Origin: Candidatus Puniceispirillum sp. | GTDB lineage: Bacteria > Pseudomonadota > Alphaproteobacteria > Puniceispirillales > Puniceispirillaceae | DNA: 64,000 nucleotides | Assembly (NCBI GenBank): GCA_016778895.1 | Contig: JADHOR010000007.1 | Span: 1-64,000 of the forward strand | Reading direction: 5' to 3' | Shown: positions 17,173-28,656 of the stretch, one piece after another | How the letters are laid out: each line of letters starts with the position of its first letter | How positions within the stretch are numbered: position 1 is the first letter of the stretch | Notes under the pieces: model-generated | What the model was told of the DNA's origin: nothing | The model's database searches: none | What the model saw: only the letters and a program-made list of their open reading frames with translations | Program-made: the position numbers and the translations under genes

Positions 17173-17769
17173 CTAGCTTAGCAGCGCTGGTAAAAGGCTG
17201 GCGATCAACAGACCCGCCATGATGATGTTGAAACCGCGTAGCCGTGCTGGGGTGCCCAGAAACCGACCAATCACGATTCCAAATAATGTCCATGTGCAGG
17301 TTGATCCGATGGTTGTGATCGCAAAGACAATGAACATCACCAAAACCTCGTTTGCCAGATCGGACGCGCTGCTGGTATAGGCGGTGACTGACGAGATGAT
17401 AACGGTGATGCCTTTCGGGTTAACCAGTTGAAACATAGCGGCCTGCCAGAACCGCAAGGGCCGGTCCCGCTGCCGATTCTCGGCGCGGCCGGCGCTGGCA
17501 ATTTTCCATGCGAGAGAGATCAGGAAAATAATGCTGATAATCTTTAGAATTTCATAAAGCGCCGGAAATTTATTAAATAATCCGGCAAGCCCAAAGCCGG
17601 CGGCGAGAAGCAGCAGGATAAAGCCGATAAAGACGCCAAAAATATGTGGCAAGCTGGCGCGAAAGCCAAAATTTGCACCAGATGCGGCCAGCATCACATT
17701 ATTCGGCCCGGGGGTAAAAGCGGTGACAAAGGCGAATAGCGTAAATGACAGGGCGGTCGATAAATCCAT
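17173..17769 (-). CDS. LysE/RhtB-family amino-acid exporter
   Basis: About 198 residues with five to six membrane helices. The family signature near the start is FVTAFTPGPNNVMLAASGANFGF, quoted in part: TPGPNNVMLAASG. The C-terminal half has PKGITVIISSVTAY. These proteins export basic or small neutral amino acids such as homoserine lactone, threonine or leucine. I use the ATG at 17769, because the nine residues added by the track's longer ORF precede the first helix with no family match. The gene faces the decayed gene locus immediately upstream on the same strand. Confidence 0.9.
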   Translation of the reverse strand: MDLSTALSFTLFAFVTAFTPGPNNVMLAASGANFGFRASLPHIFGVFIGFILLLLAAGFGLAGLFNKFPALYEILKIISIIFLISLAWKIASAGRAENRQRDRPLRFWQAAMFQLVNPKGITVIISSVTAYTSSASDLANEVLVMFIVFAITTIGSTCTWTLFGIVIGRFLGTPARLRGFNIIMAGLLIASLLPALLS

Positions 17770-17808
17770 TACGCTCGCATTCAGATCAGAGCTCAACCGG
17801 CCGCGGCA

Positions 17809-18835
17809 TTATTGCCGTAACCGTGCGACCTCATTAAGGCAAAGCCGTGATGAAATGGCAAGGCCGGAGGCGGTGCAGTTTCCCGAAATGCCGCAAGTGC
17901 AAGGTATTTCACCAGTGGGCCGCGCATCACCCGATATAGACTCTGCGGTAATCACCGCGGTTTCAGTACGCAAGCCTGGCGCAGTGACTATGCGGGGGCG
18001 CATAGTTTTTTGTCATATCAGGGCCAATGCTGTCACTATGCAGACGCAAACGGGCGCGACCATCAACGGTAACTGGCGTGATGTTTGGCCATAAATTCAC
18101 GCCGTTTTTGCGGAATTGCTGTTGCATTTGGTCCGATGCACGAGGGGCGGCGCTAGCGTTGCGGAAAGTGCTAAGGTCAACAATAAAAACGGTTTTTGCC
18201 GATTTTGCGCGGATCGGTGATCACGGTTGTTCCCGTCTTAAATGTCGATTCAGGCGTAATAACGCCGTTTTGCTGCTTTACGGCAATCTTTGCTGGTGGA
18301 ATGGGTTTTGCCAAGGTTTGCATTATCGCAGAACTGTGGCGTTGTGCTGATAAACCGGCCTGTCGATAGGATTTTGCGCATTTTTTGCCAATGATTTGCG
18401 CAGTTGTGGCGTAAGGATCGGTGCCTGGATCAAACCGGGGCTTATTGCCAATATCAGCGCCATGTTCTGATCTGTTTTGGGTAACCGCCAGGCGTCCCAG
18501 CAGCCAGACGCTATACTGGCTAAGGATCAGATCCATATCATGCGGGTCGATACCTTGCCGCTCATTGAGAATCGCCAGCGATCGTAACCGATCAGCGGCA
18601 AAGCCCAAGCGGTTAAATCATTTTTTGCAGCTTTGGGATAAAGCTCGATCTGTAGCTCCCTAACCTTGGCAAAGGCGGCGCAAATTGTCGCATTTTCGGC
18701 TGCCTTGACCGGTGTGTCTTGCGGCGATGCCGGTTGGGCTGCGGCTGCAACCGGCAAGATAACGGTAAAACAAGCAATTAGTATTCTACGACAAATATAA
18801 GGCACCCTGCCTCCTCCAGCGCAGTGGTCGATCAT
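17809..18835 (-). pseudogene. Decayed gene for a secreted protein, broken by at least three frameshifts
   Basis: Protein-like sequence runs along this whole stretch on the minus strand but jumps frames. Fragment 1 (from 18835) has a signal peptide with hydrophobic core ending in AAAAQPASPQ. It continues in a second frame as GFAADRLRSLAILNERQGID after a shift near 18610, where one missing base in a T-run (GATTTAAC) would restore the frame. Near 18180 the frame shifts again: that frame stops at RFYC, but another continues as AKTVFIVDLSTFRNASAAP, across a T-run. Near 18010 it shifts again in an A-run into a final frame ending at 17809 in CTCGISGNCTASGLAISS. All breaks are at homopolymers, so assembly errors could also explain them. 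One or two genes may be involved. No known family recognised. Confidence 0.68.
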
Positions 18836-18847
18836 GAGGATAGGTTA

Positions 18848-18864
18848 GAAATATCTAATATTTC
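18848..18864. promoter_or_regulatory. Perfect inverted repeat upstream of the decayed gene
   Basis: GAAATAT-CTA-ATATTTC, a seven-base perfect inverted repeat with a three-base centre, 13 bp upstream of the first codon of the decayed minus-strand gene. It is AT-rich and lacks a T-run. It could be an operator for that gene or the stem of a transcript end after trpE, whose stop is about 105 bp away. Function not determined. Confidence 0.35.
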
Positions 18865-18918
18865 GGCAGTATAGGGGGCGTTTAGAATTGAAGCAGCGCT
18901 TATTTAACCGCATATGGT

Positions 18919-18948
18919 GAAGCCAGACGGGAGGAAGCCAGACGGGAT
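18919..18948. repeat. 15-bp tandem repeat, two copies
   Basis: GAAGCCAGACGGGA plus one variable base, occurring twice back to back between trpE and the decayed gene. It lies 20 bp after the trpE stop in transcript sense. Confidence 0.9.
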
Positions 18949-18969
18949 CATGACTTCGTGCCGCCAGTT

Positions 18970-20466
18970 CTAGCGGGTAAAACGTAATGCCTCGCCCGCT
19001 GCCCGAATTAGGGCGCGCGCTTTGTTTCGGGTTTCTTCATATTCAGAGTCGGGATCACTGTCATAGACGATACCCGCGCCAGCCTGAACATACATTTTCT
19101 GGTCCTTTACCACAGCAGTTCGAAGCGCGATACAGGTATCAAGATCACCCGCGACTGAAATATAACCAATTGCGCCAGAATAGGCGCCTCGACGATCAGG
19201 CTCTAATTCATCAATCAATTCCATCGCACGGATCTTTGGCGCACCGGAAACAGTACCAGCAGGAAAACCGGCAATCAGCGCATCAATCGCATCCAGATCA
19301 TCGCGGATTTTGCCCTCAACCTGCGAGGCGATATGCATTACATGGCTATAATATTCGACGTCATAGTTTGATTTGACCCGCACCGTTCCGGGTTTTGAAA
19401 CACGGCCAACGTCATTACGACCAAGGTCAAGCAACATCAGATGTTCGGCGCGTTCTTTAATATCGGCCATCAGATCAGCCGCGTTTGCTGCATCTTCATC
19501 GGGCGTCTCGCCACGTTTTCTGGTACCCGCCACCGGCCTGATGGTAACATCCTTGCCGCGAAGCCGAACCAGAATTTCAGGGCTGGAACCGACAATCGCC
19601 ATTTTCCCAAAATCGAAATGAAACAGAAATGGCGAGGGGTTCAATCGCCTGAGTGATCGGTACAGATTGATCGATGGCAGGTGGAATGGAATGCTGAACC
19701 GTTGCGACAGCACAATCTGGAAAACGTCGCCGGCACGGATATAATCTTTTGCTTTGGCAACCATGTCCAAAAAGGCCGATTTTTCCATGTTGGTGTCGGG
19801 CTCGGGAAGCGGGGTGTTTGCATCGCCGATTTCAGTATGAGGCAATGGCTTATCCAGATCATCAATTGCCGCATCCAGCCGCGCCACTGTGTCATCCCAC
19901 GCCGTCTTGGCGCTATCCCACTCATCGGGGCGAATCTGCGTCACTAGGGTGATGCTATCCTTTAACCGGTCGAAAATGGCAATCAATGATGGCCGTAACA
20001 ACAGCGAGTCATCCATTTCGACTGCGGTTTTATTCACATTCGGGATGGCCTCGATAAGCCGGATCATATCGTAACCGAAATAGCCGAATAACCCCGCGGC
20101 CATCGGTGGCAGATCGCCGGTATCTGGCATTTCAGACTGGCTCATCAAATGCCGGAGCGAGTCCAGCGGGGCCCGCGTTTCTGCGGCAAAACCACGATCA
20201 TCTTGCGGTGTTCGGTTAATTTCGGCGCGCCCGTCACGACATCGCCAGATCAGATCGGGGGTCAGGCCGATCACAGAGAACCGTCCGCGAACTTCACCGC
20301 CCTCAACCGACTCGAGCAGGAAACAATGTGGCTTGTCAGCGGCAAGCTTCAGATATGCTGAAACGGGGGTCTGTGTATCGGCAACAAGAACCCGATGCAC
20401 CAGCTGGCGGTTGCCGGCGTTGAAACGGGCAGCAAACCGGTCGAAATTTTCACCGCTGGCGAGCAT
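18970..20466 (-). CDS. trpE: Anthranilate synthase component I
   Basis: 498 residues, full length for TrpE, which turns chorismate to anthranilate with ammonia from TrpG in tryptophan synthesis. The N-terminal regulatory domain has the feedback-site element LLESVEGGEVRGRFS near residue 50. The catalytic domain carries PVAGTRKRGETPDED and SGAPKIRAMELIDELEP, and ends with AGAGIVYDSDPDSEYEET, which marks TrpE more than PabB. Its ATG overlaps the ppiD stop as TAATG, so the two are translationally coupled. No trpG, trpD or trpC follows: the next sequence is a tandem repeat and a decayed gene. The glutamine amidotransferase must be elsewhere. Confidence 0.95.
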   Translation of the reverse strand: MLASGENFDRFAARFNAGNRQLVHRVLVADTQTPVSAYLKLAADKPHCFLLESVEGGEVRGRFSVIGLTPDLIWRCRDGRAEINRTPQDDRGFAAETRAPLDSLRHLMSQSEMPDTGDLPPMAAGLFGYFGYDMIRLIEAIPNVNKTAVEMDDSLLLRPSLIAIFDRLKDSITLVTQIRPDEWDSAKTAWDDTVARLDAAIDDLDKPLPHTEIGDANTPLPEPDTNMEKSAFLDMVAKAKDYIRAGDVFQIVLSQRFSIPFHLPSINLYRSLRRLNPSPFLFHFDFGKMAIVGSSPEILVRLRGKDVTIRPVAGTRKRGETPDEDAANAADLMADIKERAEHLMLLDLGRNDVGRVSKPGTVRVKSNYDVEYYSHVMHIASQVEGKIRDDLDAIDALIAGFPAGTVSGAPKIRAMELIDELEPDRRGAYSGAIGYISVAGDLDTCIALRTAVVKDQKMYVQAGAGIVYDSDPDSEYEETRNKARALIRAAGEALRFTR

Positions 20467-22325
20467 TATTGCTGGCTTCCGACCAAAATCTGTTCGACCG
20501 GCGCAACATTGAGCTGGAGGTCATGTTTTTCTGAAAGCGATAACAGCACCATATTCAGCATATCTTCACGCAATGCGTTATTCATGACCTCGACAACAAC
20601 CTGGCTTGTTTCGTCGATGTCGGCATCTTTTGCCGCGACAATATCAACTGTCTTGACGGCAATCGCCTCATTACCGGTTTCGATGACACTGCTTTTACCA
20701 ACTGGCTGATCAAACGCGCTTTTCGCAATTAGCCCAGCGGCCTGATGGTCAAGGCCAAGACCATTGCGGCGGAATGGGTCGCTGATCTCGCCAGTGTCAT
20801 TATTGGCTTTTGCCGCAGCATCAGCGCTTGCTTTGGCTTGTTTTATGGCTTGCACCAATTTCCAGTCGGCAATTGCTCGGTTGCGAACTTCATCAAGGCT
20901 GCGTTCCTTTTGCGGGGTTTGTGCGGTTACTCTGACCGCAAAGAACATATCGTCGCCGCCCTCCTGAATAACGCTGGTTTCGTTCAGCTCACTGCTCCAG
21001 ATCAGGTCAAGAACGGCACTATCCTGAATGAGGTCAGCATCGTCACTTGCTACCGGATTGCCGTCAATATCGAGACCATTGCGGCTGACGTTGTTGATTT
21101 CGACAATGCTGCCGCCGACCTTGGCTACAGCTTCACCAAGCGTTGCCCCCGACCCAAGCGCGTCCTCAAACTCGTTCGCCTTATCATATAGCAGGTTGAT
21201 CGATTCTTCGGTGCGCAACGTCTGGATAATTTTTTCCTTTACGTCAGCCAGCTCGGCAGCACCGCCTTCGATAATTTTATCGACGATCAAAATATGATGG
21301 CCGAAAGCGGTTTCAACCGGCCCCGCAGGAGTGCCGGTAGCGACGGTAAAGGCAACATCGGCCAGCACAGGATCAAGCGCCGATTTTGTCACCGTGCCAA
21401 GATCGGTATCAGCCTCGGTCCATTGCAGCATATCAGCGGCAACAGCGGCGAAATCGTCACCGGCCGCGACACGGGAAAGGGCGGTTTCAGCGGCAGCTTT
21501 ATCATCGAAAACCATTTGCCGGATATTGCGTGTTTCCGGCGTGCTGAATTCATCGATGCGGCTTTCGAATGCGGCGGCAATCTTGATATCATCAATCTCG
21601 AGGTTGCTCGCGATCATATCGGCAGAAATGCTGGCGATTGTTGCGCTGCGCAGTTCGGGCGCATCATAGGCCGATTTATTTTCGACAAAATATGCATCCA
21701 GTTCGGCAGCGGTTGGTGCCGCGATTGACTCTGGTAGCACCGGAAAGCTGGTCAGGCGCACCCGGCGGCGTTCCTGATCATAGGCTGCAACAATGCGCGC
21801 ACTTGCCGCATCAAAGCGGGCGCCAACGGCCATAGCGCCGGTCAGTTGTTCGCGCATCAGCACACCATCGACCCGGCGCAGGTAATCTACCTCAGACATT
21901 CCGGCATTAGCCAGGGTTTGCATAAACCGGCCTTCGGAGAAATTGCCAAGCTCGTCCTTGAACGAGCCTTCATTGACAATTGCATCGCGCTGCATTTCGC
22001 GCGTTACGGTAAGCCCAAGCGACGCATTTTCGGCGCGGAACAGCACGTCCCGTGACATTGCCCCCATAATTTCGTTCAGCAACCCACCCTGAAGGGCCTC
22101 ACCAACGGTGCTGTTTGGCAGGTAATTTCGGCGGGTGCGCTCAAACTCCATGGCGACGTCGCGCGGCGAAACGGATTCATCACTGGCTGAAATTGCTTTG
22201 TCGCTGCCACCGATAAGACCTGTTGTGACATCGCCAACGCCCCAGAGCGCAAATCCGCCTGCCAAAAACAGCAAGAAAAACTTCATGATCGGGGATTTGG
22301 TGCCGCTGCGCATCGCCTGTAGCAT
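20466..22325 (-). CDS. ppiD: PpiD-like periplasmic peptidyl-prolyl isomerase/chaperone
   Basis: A 619-residue protein with one N-terminal membrane anchor (FFLLFLAGGFALWGVGDV, about residues 16-33) and a long periplasmic part. Residues about 40-180 form a SurA/PpiD-like chaperone domain, and residues about 255-360 a parvulin domain, where TAFGHHILIVDKI matches the end of the domain. It helps outer-membrane and secreted proteins fold after leaving the Sec channel. Its position beside trpE and tpiA is common in alphaproteobacteria. The promoter should lie in the divergent gap before tpiA; a 13-bp palindrome sits about 60 bp upstream. Confidence 0.92.
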   Translation of the reverse strand: MLQAMRSGTKSPIMKFFLLFLAGGFALWGVGDVTTGLIGGSDKAISASDESVSPRDVAMEFERTRRNYLPNSTVGEALQGGLLNEIMGAMSRDVLFRAENASLGLTVTREMQRDAIVNEGSFKDELGNFSEGRFMQTLANAGMSEVDYLRRVDGVLMREQLTGAMAVGARFDAASARIVAAYDQERRRVRLTSFPVLPESIAAPTAAELDAYFVENKSAYDAPELRSATIASISADMIASNLEIDDIKIAAAFESRIDEFSTPETRNIRQMVFDDKAAAETALSRVAAGDDFAAVAADMLQWTEADTDLGTVTKSALDPVLADVAFTVATGTPAGPVETAFGHHILIVDKIIEGGAAELADVKEKIIQTLRTEESINLLYDKANEFEDALGSGATLGEAVAKVGGSIVEINNVSRNGLDIDGNPVASDDADLIQDSAVLDLIWSSELNETSVIQEGGDDMFFAVRVTAQTPQKERSLDEVRNRAIADWKLVQAIKQAKASADAAAKANNDTGEISDPFRRNGLGLDHQAAGLIAKSAFDQPVGKSSVIETGNEAIAVKTVDIVAAKDADIDETSQVVVEVMNNALREDMLNMVLLSLSEKHDLQLNVAPVEQILVGSQQ

Positions 22326-22681
22326 TTTTCAGTCGTCCATTTCTTAATTTGGTGAGCATGGTTGCCCAGAGTTCAAAACCTTTACCATTGGTAATAAAGA
22401 TTGCCGACAGGCGGGGCAACTTCAATATCGGTAAATATTGAGTTTCAAGCCCAAAAAAGCCGGGTTTTTTAGCTTATCGATGGATCGCAATGATCAGAGG
22501 GCTGGCAAGATGGCGAGCGTGGGGGTAGTGTTGAGCAGTTTTTCAAACTGTATCATCACGTGTTTGAAGCAGTACATCATGCGGCTGTCGGCGGTCATCT
22601 GCCGGCGACGATAAGTGATCAAACGGTGATCGGCGATGGCTGGATAAGACGATAGCGGGGCAGGCAAATGGGGCAGAGCGA
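22326..22681. other. Divergent intergenic region between ppiD and tpiA
   Basis: 356 bases without a gene. They hold the promoters for both flanking genes. Two inverted repeats are visible: TTACCA-T-TGGTAA at 22382-22394 near ppiD, and TTCAAAC at 22542-22548 with GTTTGAA at 22562-22568 nearer tpiA. An A6/T6 stretch at about 22455 is not a proper terminator hairpin because its inner bases do not pair. No ORF here looks coding. Confidence 0.55.
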
Positions 22682-23431
22682 ATGATTATTGCGGCGAATT
22701 GGAAGATGAACCCAACTTTGGATGTGGCTGGCGGTTTGGCGTTGGCATTGACTGCGCGACACTTTGCGCCGGTGACGCGCCTGCTGTTTGCCCCGCACCC
22801 CTATTTGGTACCTATGTCGGTGAGGCTTGGCGGCAGTGATGTGCGCCTTGGTGGTCAGGATTGCCATCAAGATACGGTTGGTGCGCATACCGGTGACGTG
22901 TCGGCGGCCATGCTACGGGATTGCGGCGCGTCTGTAGTGCTGTTGGGCCATTCCGAGCGCCGCGCCGATCATGGCGAAAGCAGTGCCTTGGTGGCAGCAA
23001 AGGCGGCGCAGGCTCTGGCGCATGACCTTGATGTGGTGATCTGCCTTGGTGAGAGCCTTGATGAGCGCCGCACTGGACGCGCTGAGCAGATTGTTATCGA
23101 CCAGCTGCACGCCTCCTTGCCAAAAGAGTTTCCCGAAGGCCGGGTCATGATCGCCTATGAGCCGGTCTGGGCAATCGGTACGGGAGAGGTGGCGTCCGTG
23201 ACTGATATTGCGGCAATGCACGCAGCTATCACCAGTGAGCTGCCAAAAAGCAAGAACGGTCATATGCCGCCGCCAATCCTATATGGGGGTTCGGTTAATG
23301 CCGAAAACGCAGCATCAATATTCTCCGTCGATCATGTTGGCGGGGCGCTTGTTGGGGGCGCAAGTCTTGATGCAGCAGCGTTTGACTCGATTTGCGACTC
23401 GGCGCGATTGCAAATGTTGAAATCTGGTTAA
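22682..23431 (+). CDS. tpiA: Triosephosphate isomerase
   Basis: 249 residues, full length. It interconverts glyceraldehyde-3-phosphate and dihydroxyacetone phosphate in glycolysis and gluconeogenesis. All catalytic parts are visible: the Lys in AANWKMNPT at the start, the His in LLGHSERR near residue 90, the Glu in AYEPVWAIGTGEV near residue 160, and the phosphate-gripping loop ILYGGSVN near 200. The ATG follows GGGGCAGAGCGA. The next gene, secG, begins about 155 bp later on the same strand. Confidence 0.97.
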   Translation: MIIAANWKMNPTLDVAGGLALALTARHFAPVTRLLFAPHPYLVPMSVRLGGSDVRLGGQDCHQDTVGAHTGDVSAAMLRDCGASVVLLGHSERRADHGESSALVAAKAAQALAHDLDVVICLGESLDERRTGRAEQIVIDQLHASLPKEFPEGRVMIAYEPVWAIGTGEVASVTDIAAMHAAITSELPKSKNGHMPPPILYGGSVNAENAASIFSVDHVGGALVGGASLDAAAFDSICDSARLQMLKSG

Positions 23432-23586
23432 TCTGGAAAAATTTTCCAGAAAAACCTGCCAGTTCACGCCGAAGACGGCTCGCTAGATCAACCGCCATGG
23501 GCTTATTTGCAGCATTTTGGTTGAAAATCGGCCGAAGAAACCATATAAGCGGCGCAACCACCTTATTTGCGGGAATATAAAACACT

Positions 23587-23901
23587 ATGGAAACGCTGGT
23601 TCTGACCATACATATACTGATCGCGCTTGCGCTGGTCATCACTGTTTTGCTGCAGCGCAGTGAAGGTGGCGGTCTTGGTATCGGTGGCGGCGGTGGTGGC
23701 GGCGGCGGCTTTATGACAGCCCGCGGAACGGCTAATTTGCTGACCCGCATGACGGCAATTTTGGCGGTTGGGTTTTTTGCCACAACGATAATCCTCGCAG
23801 TTATGGCGGGTGCAGGTAAAACGCCGGTTTCAATTGTTGATGATGTGATTAGAGAAGCGCCAGCCAAGCCTGTTGGTCCGGTCGTGCCAACAGGGCAGTG
23901 A
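23587..23901 (+). CDS. secG: SecG, preprotein translocase subunit
   Basis: A 104-residue membrane protein with two helices (residues about 3-20 and 52-73). Between them is the conserved QRSEGGGLGIGGG followed by an uninterrupted glycine run that is longer than usual. The partner helix reads RMTAILAVGFFATTIILAV. SecG joins SecY and SecE in the inner membrane to form the Sec protein channel. The Pro/Ala-rich end is typical of alphaproteobacterial copies. It sits in the common tpiA-secG-pyrG order. Confidence 0.95.
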   Translation: METLVLTIHILIALALVITVLLQRSEGGGLGIGGGGGGGGGFMTARGTANLLTRMTAILAVGFFATTIILAVMAGAGKTPVSIVDDVIREAPAKPVGPVVPTGQ

Positions 23902-23948
23902 CGGCTGGTTGATCTTTGGCCGTTTGTCAATCCTAAGAATTTTTGTAA

Positions 23949-25640
<1,692 letters not shown>

Positions 25641-25685
25641 GTGGGGCTAGCCGCAAAAATTAGCCCTGCGGTGATTGGGGGTATT

Positions 25686-26504
25686 ATGCAAGACGTCACT
25701 ATTGGGAACGTTATTTGTGGCCCTGAGGCGCCGCTGGTTTTGATTGCTGGACCTTGTCAGATTGAGGGGCTTGATCACGCGCTATCCTGTGCGACAAGCC
25801 TGGCTAAAATGGCAGCAGATGCCGGCATGGGTTTTGTCTATAAATCATCCTACGATAAGGCCAACCGCACCTCTGCCAATGCACAGCGCGGCGTCGGCAT
25901 GGATGAGGGGCTGGAAATTCTGGCGAAGGTTAAGGCTGAAATCGGCGTTCCGGTTCTAAGTGATGTGCATCTTCCAGAGCAATGTTCGGCAGCAGCCGAT
26001 GTTCTGGACGTTATCCAGATTCCAGCTTTTTTGTGCCGGCAGACTGATTTACTGGTCGCTGCGGCAAAAACAGGCCGTGTCATTAATATCAAAAAAGGCC
26101 AGTTTCTGGCTCCATGGGATATGCGGCACGTTGCCGAGAAGGTGACTGGCGCTGGCAACCAGCAAGTGCTGCTTACCGAACGCGGTACATCATTCGGCTA
26201 TAATACACTGGTATCAGATATGCGCGCTTTGCCAACCATGGCGGGCTTTGGCCATCCAGTGATTTTTGATGCAACCCATTCGGTGCAACAGCCCGGTGGC
26301 CTCGGCGGCAGTTCAGGTGGGCAGCGCGAGTTCGTAACTGTGCTGGCGCGGGCGGCGGTCGCTGTTGGCGTGCAGGGGATATTCATGGAGTCGCACGAAA
26401 ATCCAGATCGGGCGCCATCTGACGGGCCGAATATGGTGCCGTTGTTGGAAATGCCGTCAATACTGGCAAAACTGGTGCAAATTGATCAGGCTCGCCGCGG
26501 GTAA
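25686..26504 (+). CDS. kdsA: 3-deoxy-D-manno-octulosonate-8-phosphate synthase
   Basis: 272 residues of the class-I DAHP-synthase-like TIM-barrel family. It joins arabinose-5-phosphate and phosphoenolpyruvate to make KDO-8-phosphate for lipopolysaccharide. LIAGPCQIE opens the barrel, KSSYDKANRTS binds phosphoenolpyruvate, and IKKGQFLAPWDM and DATHSVQQPGG follow as in the family. I use the ATG at 25686 rather than the track's GTG at 25641, because the family begins just before the IAGPC strand. It follows pyrG closely and is probably cotranscribed with it. Confidence 0.96.
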   Translation: MQDVTIGNVICGPEAPLVLIAGPCQIEGLDHALSCATSLAKMAADAGMGFVYKSSYDKANRTSANAQRGVGMDEGLEILAKVKAEIGVPVLSDVHLPEQCSAAADVLDVIQIPAFLCRQTDLLVAAAKTGRVINIKKGQFLAPWDMRHVAEKVTGAGNQQVLLTERGTSFGYNTLVSDMRALPTMAGFGHPVIFDATHSVQQPGGLGGSSGGQREFVTVLARAAVAVGVQGIFMESHENPDRAPSDGPNMVPLLEMPSILAKLVQIDQARRG

Positions 26505-26528
26505 ACCGGCGCATAGACTGTAGCTTAA

Positions 26529-27926
<1,398 letters not shown>

Positions 27927-28067
27927 CCAAAATATTATAAGAATCAGCGCCATCTCTGTTTTCGCTTTTTGCTTGACGTGTCGAATCGTCTTTGATTCAC
28001 TAGGGCAATAGTCATGCGGTACTGTGCCTTGATGGCCGGCTGATAAAGCGTTAGTGGGGTGGGGTCT

Positions 28068-28388
28068 ATGTATGTTATCCGAAAAACTCTGGCGTTTGCC
28101 GGCAGCTTTGTGCTGTTGGGAACGATGATCGTTTTCTTCGGCGTCCATACCGTTACCGGCGAGCGGGGTATTCTTGCCCGCCCACAACTTGAGCGTAAAA
28201 TAATGCTTGCTGAAGAACAATTGGCTTTATTGGAAAAACATCAGCAGTTTTTAAACCACCGGATCGCGTTAATGCATAAGGGTGGCGTTGATGCTGATAT
28301 TTTAGCCGAAACAGCGCGCGCCGAACTTGGACTTTACGCGCCGAATGATGTGATTGTTTCAATTGATCTGTCAGATTTGAAATTTTAA
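28068..28388 (+). CDS. ftsB: FtsB-like septum formation protein (DivIC family)
   Basis: About 106 residues with one N-terminal membrane helix (FAGSFVLLGTMIVFFGVHTV, about residues 9-28) and a following coiled coil (KIMLAEEQLALLEKHQQFL). This is the layout of FtsB/DivIC, the periplasmic division protein that partners with FtsL and FtsQ. Position after eno is conserved in proteobacteria, which supports the call. The ATG at 28068 follows a GTGGGGTGGGG purine-rich stretch; the track's GTG at 28059 lies inside it. Confidence 0.88.
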   Translation: MYVIRKTLAFAGSFVLLGTMIVFFGVHTVTGERGILARPQLERKIMLAEEQLALLEKHQQFLNHRIALMHKGGVDADILAETARAELGLYAPNDVIVSIDLSDLKF

Positions 28389-28406
28389 TACCAGCCACAA
28401 CTGGTA
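28389..28406 (+). terminator. Hairpin after ftsB, possible weak terminator
   Basis: TACCAG-CCACAA-CTGGTA, a six-pair hairpin immediately after the ftsB stop. It is not followed by a clear T-run, only AT-rich sequence, so it would be a weak intrinsic terminator or an RNA-stability element. The AT-rich stretch to 28490 probably carries the pdh promoter. Confidence 0.35.
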
Positions 28407-28656
28407 GTAAGTTAACTGTATTTCAGTTTATATTAAAAAAACGTAATAAATACAAAATAATAAAATTGTTGCAAAAATTCAAAATCCGCTGAATCCTCAT
28501 CTGGTCATCTTGTCATGCGCGGCTGTCACTGCCATGGCCTGATGCCGTAAACGGGGTTCAGGGATTATACAGCGATCGCTGCTATTCACCTGATTTATCC
28601 GCTGTAAACCGACCATGGGCGGGCCAATGCCTGTCGTGGTCAAAAGGGTGGGACGA

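Noticed and set aside
22449-22475. Terminator-like A6...T6 sequence
   Set aside because: The inner GCCGGG bases do not form a stable stem and the position is upstream of both flanking genes.
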